Part shown: piece by piece, positions 34,989 through 43,316 of the stretch
Position numbering within the stretch: position 1 is the first letter of the stretch
Layout of the letters: each line of letters opens with the position of its first letter
From: DASQGA01 sp963722715
GTDB taxonomy: Bacteria; Actinomycetota; Thermoleophilia; Gaiellales; Gaiellaceae
NCBI GenBank assembly: GCA_963722715.1
Contig: CAVROA010000022.1
Location: 38,125-102,124 of the forward strand
Direction of reading: 5' to 3'
DNA length: 64,000 bases
Notes under the pieces: model-generated
Told to the model about the DNA's origin: nothing
Seen by the model: the letters and a program-made list of their open reading frames with translations, nothing else
Database searches by the model: none
Program-made: the position numbers and the translations under genes

Positions 34989-35662
34989 GAGGCTGCGTCA
35001 ACCAGGCGCCGGTAGGCCGCGCCCGGGTCGACGCCGTCGAAGACCGCGCTCCCGGCGACCAGGAGCTCGGCGCCCGCTTCGCGCGCCGCCCGGACGTTGT
35101 CCGCCTTGATGCCGCCGTCGACCTGGACGAAGACATCGTCCGCGAGCGCCGCCCGAAGCTCCTGGATCCGCTCGAGCGCCTCGGGCATGAACGCCTGGCC
35201 CGAGTAGCCGGGGTGAATGCTCATGCAGAGGACGAGGTCGACGTCCTCGACGCGCGCCACGACGTCCGCGACCTCTGACTCCGGGTTGAACGCGAGCCCG
35301 GCCCCGAGGCCGAGCTCCCGGGCTTTCGCCGCCGTCGCGGCCACATCGGCGACCACCTCGTGGTGGAACGTAACGCTGTCTCCACCGGCCTTCGCGATCT
35401 GCGCGAAATGGTGCTCGGGGTTGTCCACCATCAGGTGACAGTCGAGCACGGCGCCGTGCGCGTGCACGAGGGGGGCGATCGACTCGAGGACGATCGGTCC
35501 GATCGTGATCGGCTCGACGAAATGACCGTCGCCGACGTCGAAGTGGAGGATGCGGGCGCCCGCGTCGAGAGCTCGCTCCAGGTCTGCTCCGAGCGCGGCG
35601 AAATTCGCCGCGTAGATCGAGGGCTCGATCTCGAACTCCTGCACCCACTCACGCCAGGCCAT
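34985..35662 (-). CDS. rpe: Ribulose-phosphate 3-epimerase
   Basis: A 225-residue TIM barrel interconverting ribulose and xylulose 5-phosphate. EPSIYAANFAALG, LHFDVGDGHFVEPITIGP, DCHLMVDNPEHH, MSIHPGYSGQAFMPEALERI and QVDGGIKADNVR carry the metal and catalytic residues. It supplies or drains the RibB substrate, which fits its place before ribD. Confidence 0.94.
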   Translation of the reverse strand: MAWREWVQEFEIEPSIYAANFAALGADLERALDAGARILHFDVGDGHFVEPITIGPIVLESIAPLVHAHGAVLDCHLMVDNPEHHFAQIAKAGGDSVTFHHEVVADVAATAAKARELGLGAGLAFNPESEVADVVARVEDVDLVLCMSIHPGYSGQAFMPEALERIQELRAALADDVFVQVDGGIKADNVRAAREAGAELLVAGSAVFDGVDPGAAYRRLVDAAS

Positions 35663-35671
35663 GGGTCGATC

Positions 35672-36863
35672 CTACGTTCGGAGGCGGGCGACGAAGAACC
35701 CGGACGTGCCGTGGCGGTGCGGCAGCGTCAGCAGGAACTCTGGGCGCCGCGGGTGGCGGAAGTCGGGCCAGTCCGCACCCAGGTCGTCGAAGGGGAGCCC
35801 AAGCTCATCGACGACCGCCTCGTTCTCTGCCTCGTGGATCGTGCAGACCGAGTACGTGAGCGTCCCGCCCGGCCGAACCAGCGGAACGGCCGCGCGCAGC
35901 AGCTCGAGCTGGAGCTCCGGGAGCGGGCTCGCGCGCCAGCGCAGGTCCGGACGCGAGGCAAGCACGCCCAGCCCCGAGCAGGGTGCGTCGACAAGGACCC
36001 GGTCGAAGTCACCGAGATCGTCGGGAAGATCGAGTGCGTCCACGTTCAGCACCTGGACGTTCCGCGCTCCGAGCCGCTCGACGTTTTCTGCGAGCTCGCG
36101 CGCCCGGCCACGGTGCTTCTCGACCGCAACCACCTCGCCCGCGACCTCGGCGAGCTGTGCGGTCTTGCCCCCCGGGGCGGCGCAGAGGTCGAGCACGCGG
36201 TCACCGGGCTCCGCGCCGACGGCGTTCCCCGCCAGCTGGGACCCGCGGCTCTGGGGCCACGCGTAGCCCGTCTCTAGCCACTCTGCGGGAACCCGCTCGA
36301 CCACGCGGGGGCCTTCGCGCGTCCGAACTGCAATTTCCTGCGGTTCGTTCTGGGCGCGCATCAAGCCGACCGCGTCCTCCGCTCCCAGCTCCCGCCACCA
36401 CGTCTCGGCCACCCAATCGGGATAGGAGTGGCGAAGCGCCGCTTCTTCGGGGGTTGCCTCGCCGAGAGCGGCGAGGAGGCCTTCCAACCCCTCGGAGAGC
36501 CGGCGCATGACGGCATTCGTGAAAGGCACGGCCCGCTCGAGCTGGGCACGCCTGACGAGCTCCACCGATTCGTTCACAGCCGCGTGCACCGGCACCGAGT
36601 CCATGAACGCGAGCTGGTAGGCGCCGAGGCGAAGGGCCGCACGCACAGCTGGGTCGAGCTTCCGGACCGGACGCTTTCCCAGCGTCTCGATCGCGTGGTC
36701 CAGGGTGCGGACGTGTTGCACCGTCCCATAGGCGAGGTGCATCGCGAAGGCCCGGTCGCGCTCGTCGAGCCCTTCGGCAGCACCCACGAAAGACGCGATC
36801 CGCGTAGGCGTCCTCTTCGAAAACGCGCCGAACGACCTCGTAGGCGACCTGGCGCGCGGTCAT
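35672..36863 (-). pseudogene. rsmB: 16S rRNA m5C967 methyltransferase RsmB, one +1 frameshift
   Basis: The N-terminal NusB-like part (MTARQVAYEVVRRVFEEDAYADRVF) starts at the ATG at 36863, which overlaps the fmt stop as ATGA. Near 36783-36790 an extra base (GGG for GG) shifts the frame, after which AAEGLDERDRAFAMHLAYGTVQ continues to the end. The methyltransferase domain has DLCAAPGGKTAQLAE, VDAPCSGLGVLASRPDLRWR (catalytic Cys) and YSVCTI. Removing one base gives 397 codons. Apart from this site the gene looks functional. Confidence 0.86.
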
Positions 36864-37648
36864 CGGAGCCCGCGGACGAACTCCTCGTATGTCATCCGCC
36901 GGCGCCCTTCCGGCTGGACTTCGACCGGCTCCACCTTGCCGTCGACCAGCTGCGCGCGCCAGACGGTCACCGGGCGTCCGTGGAGCTCCCCGCGCGCACC
37001 AATGTGCGGCGAGAGTGCGCGGATCCGGTCGTAGACCTCGTTCGCAGGACGCGACCAGTCGATCTCCCGGTCTTCGGGCCGGATCTTCTCTGCATAGGTA
37101 ACCCCCTTCTCGGGCTGCGGGATGAACGACGGATTCGGCAGCACCTCGTCCAGGAGGTCGACAGCGAGCGCCGCCGAGCGCTCGTAGACGGCGCCCGCAT
37201 CGTCCTCCGGCCCGATCTGGAAGCTCCGTTGCGCCGCGATCGGGCCTGCGTCGAGCTCGGCGGTCGTCCTGTGGATCGTGACGCCCGTGTCGGTATCGCC
37301 GGCCATGAGCGCCCGCTCGACCGGAGCGGCGCCTCGCCAGCGCGGAAGGAGCGACGGATGGACGTTCAGCCAGAGACGCTCCGCGAGGAGCGACTCGGGG
37401 ATCAGGACCCCGTAGGCGACGACAACGACGGTATCCGCCGTCCCCGGCACGGTTTCGAGCCGCTCCGGCTGCTCGATCGGGATTCCGAGGCGCTCCGCGG
37501 CCTCCTTGGCCGGCGGCGGCCCTTCGCGGCGGCCCCGCCCTTTCGGCCGGTCCGGCCGCGTCAGCAGGAGCTCGACGTCGTGCCGAGCCGCCAGGCCTGC
37601 GAGCACGGCGGCGCCGAACGGCGCGGTCGCCGCAACCGCGAGCTTCAC
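36860..37648 (-). CDS. fmt: Methionyl-tRNA formyltransferase
   Basis: A 262-residue enzyme formylating initiator tRNA. AYGVLIPESLLAERLWLNVHPSLLPRWRGAAPVERALMAGDTDTGVTIHRTTAELDAGPI is the catalytic core. It is about 45 residues shorter than typical, with a reduced C-terminal OB domain. GTG start overlaps the def stop by 4 bp. Confidence 0.92.
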   Translation of the reverse strand: MKLAVAATAPFGAAVLAGLAARHDVELLLTRPDRPKGRGRREGPPPAKEAAERLGIPIEQPERLETVPGTADTVVVVAYGVLIPESLLAERLWLNVHPSLLPRWRGAAPVERALMAGDTDTGVTIHRTTAELDAGPIAAQRSFQIGPEDDAGAVYERSAALAVDLLDEVLPNPSFIPQPEKGVTYAEKIRPEDREIDWSRPANEVYDRIRALSPHIGARGELHGRPVTVWRAQLVDGKVEPVEVQPEGRRRMTYEEFVRGLR

Positions 37649-38229
37649 ACGTCTAACGCCCCGAGGAGCGGCTGCGGCCGGAGCTTTCCGAGCGCTTCGC
37701 GACGCTGCTCGGGCGTGGTCTTGTCGAGGATCAGCACACCGTCCAGATGGTCGATCTCGTGCTGGAGGACGCGAGCCTCGAGCCCTTCAGCCTCGATCCG
37801 GAGGTCCTCGCCCACGGGCGTCCGCGCCTCGACGACCACTGAGTCAGGGCGCTCGACGTCGACGACGACCGAGGCGGCACCGAGAGACAGGCACCCCTCC
37901 GGCCCGATCTCCGTCACCTCGGACGCTTCGACGACCACTGGATTCACCAGCGCCTGCACCGGGCCCTCGTCAGTCGCCTGGTAGACAAGGAAGCGGCGGA
38001 GGATCCCCACCTGGGGGGCGGCGAGCCCCACTCCACGAGCCTCTTGCATGAGCCGGCCCATCCGCTCGGCCAGATCGGCTAGGGACTCGTCAGGCTCCTC
38101 GATCTCGTTGGCGCGCATCCGGAGCACCGGGTCCGGATACTGGCGCACCTGTGCGAGCGCCTGCTGCCGGCGCGCTTCGCGCTCGGGATCCAGCTGTTCG
38201 TCCCGGACCTGTCCTTCGACCTCGCTCAC
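37645..38229 (-). CDS. def: Peptide deformylase
   Basis: A 194-residue metalloprotease removing the N-formyl group from new proteins. Motif 1 GVGLAAPQVG, motif 2 EGCLSLG (metal Cys) and motif 3 LQHEIDHLDGVL are present. An extra charged segment of about 30 residues precedes the usual start. It is coupled to fmt, the standard pair. Confidence 0.95.
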   Translation of the reverse strand: MSEVEGQVRDEQLDPEREARRQQALAQVRQYPDPVLRMRANEIEEPDESLADLAERMGRLMQEARGVGLAAPQVGILRRFLVYQATDEGPVQALVNPVVVEASEVTEIGPEGCLSLGAASVVVDVERPDSVVVEARTPVGEDLRIEAEGLEARVLQHEIDHLDGVLILDKTTPEQRREALGKLRPQPLLGALDV

Positions 38230-38240
38230 GGTCGGTCAGG

Positions 38241-38666
38241 TTAGACGACGTCGCCTGGGGCGGGAGCTTCGCCGCTCGGCTGCTCCCACCGGACGATCTT
38301 GCCGTCTCGGACGGTGAAGATTGCCGTTACCTCCGCACCCGGGGCGTCACAGGGCATCGTCTTGCTGTCCGAGAGGATGAAGACCGCGGTCACTTCGTCC
38401 TCGTCGACGTGGAGCTCCACGATTTTCCCGTCACACGGCAACGCAGCGTTCCAGCGGACGGCCTCTTCGTGCCGGGAGAGACGATACGAGGTGCCGGCCT
38501 GGACGACCTCGGCTCCGGTGGCGAAGAGATCGGCAGCGCCGTCGTTGTCGTCGGCGTTCAGAGCCTCCGACCAGTTGCGCACGACCTCTTCGGGAGAGGC
38601 AGTACCGCCCCCACCGCAGCCGCCCAGAGCCACCGCGAGCGCGAGCAGGGCGACCGCGCTCCTCAT
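38241..38666 (-). CDS. Small lipoprotein, NTF2/SnoaL-like
   Basis: A 141-residue protein with a signal peptide and lipobox LGGC (Cys about 17), then SPEEVVRNWSEALNADDNDGAADLFATGAEV, which resembles the NTF2-like fold. Its ATG overlaps the priA stop as ATGA. Function unknown; ligand binding at the cell surface is a guess. Confidence 0.7.
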   Translation of the reverse strand: MRSAVALLALAVALGGCGGGGTASPEEVVRNWSEALNADDNDGAADLFATGAEVVQAGTSYRLSRHEEAVRWNAALPCDGKIVELHVDEDEVTAVFILSDSKTMPCDAPGAEVTAIFTVRDGKIVRWEQPSGEAPAPGDVV

Positions 38667-40612
38667 GACGAGCTCTGCGGGTCGACGTCGACCACAGCGG
38701 CCAGGCTATCTCTCCGCATCGCCACGGCGGCGGCGTTCAGGAGCCGGCCCGCGCGGCTCGCCACCGGTCGAGGAGCACCCGTCTTCACGAGGAGCTGCGC
38801 GCGGTGCCGTCCTCGGAGGCGCAGCAGCGTTGCCGGGCCGAGGAGGTCGGTGTCCGGGAGCCCTTCGAGACCCGCGCGAAGCTGGTCGAGGACCGCCCGC
38901 GGCCCGACCGGGTCCGGCCCGGACACGACGATCCTGACGAGCTGGCGGAAGGGCGGGTAGCCGAGCTCGCGCCGGCGGGCCAGCTCGCCGACGAGGAACT
39001 CCTCTACCCCGTGCCGGGCCGCGAGCGCGATCGGGTGAGCATCCGGCTGGTAGGTCTGCACGAGGACTCGCCCGGGTGCGTCCCTCCCACTCCGCCCGGC
39101 GAGCTGCGTGACGAGCTGAAACGTCCGCTCCTCGGCGCGAAAGTCCGGCATCCCGAGCCCGGTGTCGGCGTCCACGACGGCGGCGAGGGCGACGCCGGCG
39201 AAATGGTGGCCCTTTGCCACCATCTGGGTGCCGAGAAGGACGGAGCGGTCGGTCGCCGCAAAGCGAGCCAGCTCGTCGCGGAGGAGCGCCGGATCGGAGA
39301 CCGTGTCCGCGTCCAGACGGATCAGCTCGAGGTCCGGAAACTGCTCGGCCAACTCTGCTTCCAGGTGCTCGGTACCGGCCCCGAGGCGGGCCAGCTCGGT
39401 CGAGCCGCAGACCGGGCAGCGGTCCGGCGCGTCGGCCGTGAAGCCGCAGTGGTGGCAGTGGAGCCGTCCGTCGCCGTGGAGGGTGAGGGCGACGTCACAC
39501 TGGTCGCAGCGGAAGGTCTGACCGCAGGCGCGACAATGGATCGCCGGTGCCACTCCGCGGCGGTTCAGGAGGAGCACGGCCTTGCCGCCGTTGTCCGAGA
39601 GCAGGCCGAGCTCGGCGAGGAGCGGCGCCGAGAGCGGGTAGCCCGCCTCACGGCGCAAGTCGACGACCTTGACCGGCGGGAGCGACCCAACGAGGCGCTT
39701 CCCCAGCTCGAGTCGCTCGAGCCGCTCCCAGCTCTCGGGCCGGGGCGTCGCCGTTCCGTAAAGGACGACCGCATCCTCGAGCGCACCGCGTTTGGCCGCG
39801 ACCGTGCGCGCGTCGTAGCGAGGGTCGGATTCCTGCTTGTAGGACGAGTCCTGCTCCTCGTCGACGACGATCAGACCGAGGCGCTCGACCGGGGCGAAGA
39901 TCGCCGAGCGGGCTCCGACGACCACGCGCGCGTCCCCGGCTGCGATCCGCTCGCGCTCGTCCCGCCGCTCCGCCTCGGTCAGGGACGAATGCAGGACGGC
40001 CACTCGATCACCGAAGCGCGCCCTGAAGCGGCCGAATGCCTGAGGAGTGAGTGCGATCTCCGGTACGAGCACGATCGCGCCGAGGCCCTGTTCGAGGGCG
40101 GCCTCGCAGGCTCGCAGATAGACCTCCGTCTTGCCGCTCCCGGTCTCGCCGTAGAGGAGGTAGTGCGCCGGCCGGCCGAGCGCTCCGACCACCTGCGCGA
40201 GCACGCGCTCCTGTGCCTCGGTCAGCGCGTCGGGACGCGGTTCGCCGACGAGATCCTCTGCACGCGCCCGCCGCTTCGCACCGGCGCGCCGCTTGCGGGC
40301 CGGCGGCGCTACGAGCGCGAGTGTCCTGGCCGGGGTGGAGCCGTAGTAATCCGCGAGCCAGAGCGCCAGGTCGACGAGCGGCTCCGGGACCGAGCCGAGC
40401 ACCTCCGAGACCGCGACCGGCTCGACGTCCTCGGGCACCTCGTCCTCGAGGGCGACGACCACACCCCGGCGCTTGGAGCGCCCGAATGCGATCGAGACGA
40501 TCGACCCGCGCTCGAGCCCGTCGGCCAGGTACGTGAAGGGCCGGGCGAGGGCACGGGCGGTGACGAGCGGATAGACGGATGCGTAGCGAGGCACGGGATA
40601 GAATCGTCGCAT
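38663..40612 (-). CDS. priA: Primosomal protein N' (PriA) helicase
   Basis: About 650 residues. Helicase motifs GETGSGKTEVYLRA and VVDEEQDSSYKQ, the eight-Cys zinc region (CRACGQTFRCDQCD...CHHCG...CPVCG) and LLGTQMVAKGHHF are present. PriA restarts collapsed replication forks. ATG 40612 is used; GTG 40594 is an alternative that avoids overlap with the divergent regulator's start. Confidence 0.92.
   Translation of the reverse strand: MRRFYPVPRYASVYPLVTARALARPFTYLADGLERGSIVSIAFGRSKRRGVVVALEDEVPEDVEPVAVSEVLGSVPEPLVDLALWLADYYGSTPARTLALVAPPARKRRAGAKRRARAEDLVGEPRPDALTEAQERVLAQVVGALGRPAHYLLYGETGSGKTEVYLRACEAALEQGLGAIVLVPEIALTPQAFGRFRARFGDRVAVLHSSLTEAERRDERERIAAGDARVVVGARSAIFAPVERLGLIVVDEEQDSSYKQESDPRYDARTVAAKRGALEDAVVLYGTATPRPESWERLERLELGKRLVGSLPPVKVVDLRREAGYPLSAPLLAELGLLSDNGGKAVLLLNRRGVAPAIHCRACGQTFRCDQCDVALTLHGDGRLHCHHCGFTADAPDRCPVCGSTELARLGAGTEHLEAELAEQFPDLELIRLDADTVSDPALLRDELARFAATDRSVLLGTQMVAKGHHFAGVALAAVVDADTGLGMPDFRAEERTFQLVTQLAGRSGRDAPGRVLVQTYQPDAHPIALAARHGVEEFLVGELARRRELGYPPFRQLVRIVVSGPDPVGPRAVLDQLRAGLEGLPDTDLLGPATLLRLRGRHRAQLLVKTGAPRPVASRAGRLLNAAAVAMRRDSLAAVVDVDPQSSS
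40599..40604 (+). promoter_or_regulatory. Candidate -10 box (TAGAAT) for the DtxR-type regulator
   Basis: TAGAAT followed by 6 nt and then the ATG at 40611; no Shine-Dalgarno. This is the textbook spacing of a leaderless actinobacterial promoter. It lies inside the first codons of the longer priA reading. Confidence 0.55.
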
Positions 40613-41294
40613 GGCCCAGGGACATTCAACGGACGAATACCTGGAGACCATCTACTTCCTCGCCTTTCCGGTCGGCGAGTACCAGCCGGCCACGAAAGGC
40701 TCAAGGACCGTAGCCGTCCGGGTGGCGGACATGCTCGGCGTCTCACGTGCCTCGGCGAGCGAGATGTTGAAGCGGCTCGAAGCTGACGGGCTCGTCGAGC
40801 GCGGCGAGCACAAGGAAGCGATCCTGACTCCGGAGGGCCGCAAGCTCGCCGAGCGCGCCGTCCGGCGCCACAGGATCATCGAGCGCCTGCTCACGGACTT
40901 CATGGGCTACACGCCCGGCGAGGCGCACGAGCAGGCCGATCTACTGGGCGACACCTTCACGGACGAGATGATCGAGCGGATCGCGAAGCAACTCGGGGAC
41001 CCGGAGCGTTGCCCGCACGGCTGGCCCGTCAACACCGAGTTCGAGCAGGCCGAGAACCGAGACCTCTCTGCACTCTCCGACCTGGCACCGGGCACGCGGG
41101 CCGAGATCGTCCGACTGGCCGAGCACGACGGCGAGCTCCTCCACTGGTACTACGACGAGGGCCTCGTTCCCGGCACGACCATCGAGCTGCGCGAGTCACA
41201 GCCCGAGGAGGGCCCGATCACCGTCAAGCTGAACGGTGGCGAGCGGGAGATCGGCGAGCGAGCCGCTGCCGGCCTCTTCGTCCGCGCCGCTTAG
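40611..41294 (+). CDS. DtxR/MntR-family metal-dependent regulator
   Basis: A 227-residue regulator: winged helix (about 1-75, VAVRVADMLGVSRASASEMLKRLEADGLVE), dimerization helices (RHRIIERLLTDFMGYTPGEAHEQADLLGDTFTDEMIERI), CPHGWPVN, and a C-terminal SH3/FeoA-like domain (about 150-227). The usual HEEAE-x-LEH metal segment reads HEQADLLGD, so primary-site ligands differ and metal choice is uncertain. It probably controls iron or manganese homeostasis. No target gene is obvious nearby. Confidence 0.85.
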   Translation: MAQGHSTDEYLETIYFLAFPVGEYQPATKGSRTVAVRVADMLGVSRASASEMLKRLEADGLVERGEHKEAILTPEGRKLAERAVRRHRIIERLLTDFMGYTPGEAHEQADLLGDTFTDEMIERIAKQLGDPERCPHGWPVNTEFEQAENRDLSALSDLAPGTRAEIVRLAEHDGELLHWYYDEGLVPGTTIELRESQPEEGPITVKLNGGEREIGERAAAGLFVRAA

Positions 41295-41303
41295 TCCGGC
41301 CCG

Positions 41304-42023
41304 CTACTCGAAGCGGATCGTGACGCGTGTGAAGCCGAGCGAGCCCAGGAGCGACGTGAGGGTGGCGCGCGTGTTCTCCTCGGCGCGCGCCTTCAGGCCC
41401 GACGTGCCGCCCGCTGCCTGGGTGAGCTTGCGCTCCGCGACGAGGTAGAGCTCGCGCTCGGAACCGCTGTCGTCGGAGAAGACGTCGCCGATCGCGTTGA
41501 AGAGCCCCCGGTCTCGTTCGTAGACATAGCTCTCCCCGAGGTCGAGCTCGGCCGGGTATAGCACCGCGTGCGGCAACGTGATCGTCGCCGCCCGGCGGTC
41601 GGCCGAGAGCTGGACGTCGTCGGCGCTGACGGCCCGAAGGTCGACGCCCGCGTCGACCGAGCCCTTGGCGACGAAGAGTGTCCGCTCCCCCAGAAGCTCG
41701 GACGGGAGCTTGGTGTCCTTCTCCACGTCGACGATCACCTGGTAGTTGCCCGCGGCGGCGCGGAACTCGCCCAGGTCCTGGATCGACCGCAGCACGGGCG
41801 GGGGCGAGCGGTCAATCGTCTCCGAGGCGAACGGGTTGTCGAAGGACGGCAGCAGGTCGCGCACCCAGTTGAACCCCGCGATGAGCGAGACGATCACGAG
41901 CACAAGAGCGACGAGGCCCCACGGCATCCCGCGCTGCGGCGGTGGCGCCTGCGGCGGCAGCGGTGGCTGGTGCTCGGGAGAGTGCGGCGACTCGGTGCCG
42001 CGCTCGGGACTAACGACCCCCAT
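41304..42023 (-). CDS. DUF4230 family membrane-anchored protein
   Basis: A 239-residue protein with a Pro-rich N-terminus, one membrane helix (MPWGLVALVLVIVSLIAGFNWV) and a DUF4230 domain (GEFRAAAGNYQVIVDVE, GERTLFVAKGSVDAGVDL, LPHAVLYPAELDLGESYVYERDRGL). ATG 42023 is preferred over 27 further codons because a -10-like box lies just upstream. Function unknown. Confidence 0.8.
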   Translation of the reverse strand: MGVVSPERGTESPHSPEHQPPLPPQAPPPQRGMPWGLVALVLVIVSLIAGFNWVRDLLPSFDNPFASETIDRSPPPVLRSIQDLGEFRAAAGNYQVIVDVEKDTKLPSELLGERTLFVAKGSVDAGVDLRAVSADDVQLSADRRAATITLPHAVLYPAELDLGESYVYERDRGLFNAIGDVFSDDSGSERELYLVAERKLTQAAGGTSGLKARAEENTRATLTSLLGSLGFTRVTIRFE

Positions 42024-42033
42024 GACGAGGCCG

Positions 42034-42039
42034 AGAGTA
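42034..42039 (-). promoter_or_regulatory. Candidate -10 box (TACTCT) for the DUF4230 gene
   Basis: TACTCT on the minus strand, 10 nt before the ATG at 42023, in the gap after metK. Confidence 0.4.
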
Positions 42040-42057
42040 GCACGGAAAGAGGGCGTT

Positions 42058-43305
42058 CTAGGCGGGGGCGGCGGCGGCGAGGCCCGCGGCCTGGCGAAGC
42101 GCATCGACCTTGTTGGTGCGCTCCCAGGTGAAGTCGTGATCCAGGCGTCCGAAATGACCGTAGGCGGCCGTCTTCTGATAGATCGGGCGCATCAGGTCGA
42201 GGTCCCTGATGATCGCGGCGGGCCGGAGGTCGAAGTGGTCGCGGACCAGCTCCTCGATGCGCCTTGTCGGCAGCTCCTCGGTGCCGAAGCACTCGACCTC
42301 GATCGAGACCGGGTGGGCGACGCCGATCGCATACGCAACCTGGAGCTCGCAGCGGTCAGCCAGCCCGGCGGCGACGATGTTCTTCGCGACGTAGCGCGCC
42401 GCATACGCCGCGGACCGGTCGACCTTCGTGGGGTCTTTCCCGGAGAAGGCGCCGCCGCCGTGGCGCGCCGAGCCGCCGTAGGAGTCGACGATGATCTTCC
42501 GGCCGGTCAGGCCGGTGTCGCCCATCGGCCCTCCGACCACGAACTTCCCGGTCGGGTTCACGAGGACGAAGTCCCGCTCCTCGAAGCGCTTCTCGTCGTA
42601 GAGATCCTTGGGGAGGATCGGATGCAGGACATGCTCGATCAGATCCGGCTTGATGAGGGTGTCCGCGTCGAGGCCGTCGCGATGCTGCGTCGAGACGAGC
42701 ACCCTGACGATCTCGGCGGCACGCTGGCGCCCGTGCTCGTCGACCTCGTACCGAACAGTCACCTGGGCCTTGCCGTCCGGCCTCAGGTAGGGCAGAACAT
42801 CGGCCTTCCGCACCTCGGCCAGCCGCTTCGTGATCCGGTGCGCGAGCATGATCGGGAGCGGCATGAGCTCCTCGGTCTCGTTGCAGGCGTAGCCGAACAT
42901 CATCCCCTGGTCACCCGCGCCCTCCCGGTCGAGCGGATCCGTCTCGCCGGGATCGTGCTGCACCTCGTAGGAGGCCTCGACGCCCTGGGCGATGTCCGGG
43001 GACTGCTCGTCGAGAGCGACGATGACGCCGCACGTGTCGGCGTCGAAGCCGTACTTGGCCCGGTCGTAGCCGATCTCACGGATCGTGCGGCGCACCAGCC
43101 TCGGGATGTCCACGTAGGTCGACGTCGTCACCTCACCCGCGACAACCACCAGGCCGGTGGTGACCAGCGTCTCGCAGGCGACCCTCCCACCCGGGTCGTC
43201 GGTGAGCACCGCATCGAGAACGGCGTCGGAGACCTGGTCGGCAACCTTGTCGGGATGCCCCTCGGTAACCGATTCGGACGTGAAGAGGTACTCGCGCTCA
43301 GGCAC
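42058..43305 (-). CDS. metK: S-adenosylmethionine synthetase
   Basis: A 415-residue enzyme making SAM from methionine and ATP. EYLFTSESVTEGHPDKVADQVSDAVLD opens the protein; GAGDQGMMFGYACNE and GGGAFSGKDPTKVDRSAAYAARY are the two classic signatures. GTG start. The gap to the upstream DUF3352 gene is only 11 nt, with no riboswitch. Confidence 0.96.
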   Translation of the reverse strand: MPEREYLFTSESVTEGHPDKVADQVSDAVLDAVLTDDPGGRVACETLVTTGLVVVAGEVTTSTYVDIPRLVRRTIREIGYDRAKYGFDADTCGVIVALDEQSPDIAQGVEASYEVQHDPGETDPLDREGAGDQGMMFGYACNETEELMPLPIMLAHRITKRLAEVRKADVLPYLRPDGKAQVTVRYEVDEHGRQRAAEIVRVLVSTQHRDGLDADTLIKPDLIEHVLHPILPKDLYDEKRFEERDFVLVNPTGKFVVGGPMGDTGLTGRKIIVDSYGGSARHGGGAFSGKDPTKVDRSAAYAARYVAKNIVAAGLADRCELQVAYAIGVAHPVSIEVECFGTEELPTRRIEELVRDHFDLRPAAIIRDLDLMRPIYQKTAAYGHFGRLDHDFTWERTNKVDALRQAAGLAAAAPA

Positions 43306-43316
43306 GGCGGCGAAGG

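Noticed and set aside
38804..40786. 660-codon plus-strand frame over priA
   Set aside because: Antisense of priA zinc and helicase motifs; runs into the DtxR regulator in another frame.
43306..43316. SAM riboswitch before metK
   Set aside because: Only 11 nt separate metK from the upstream gene.
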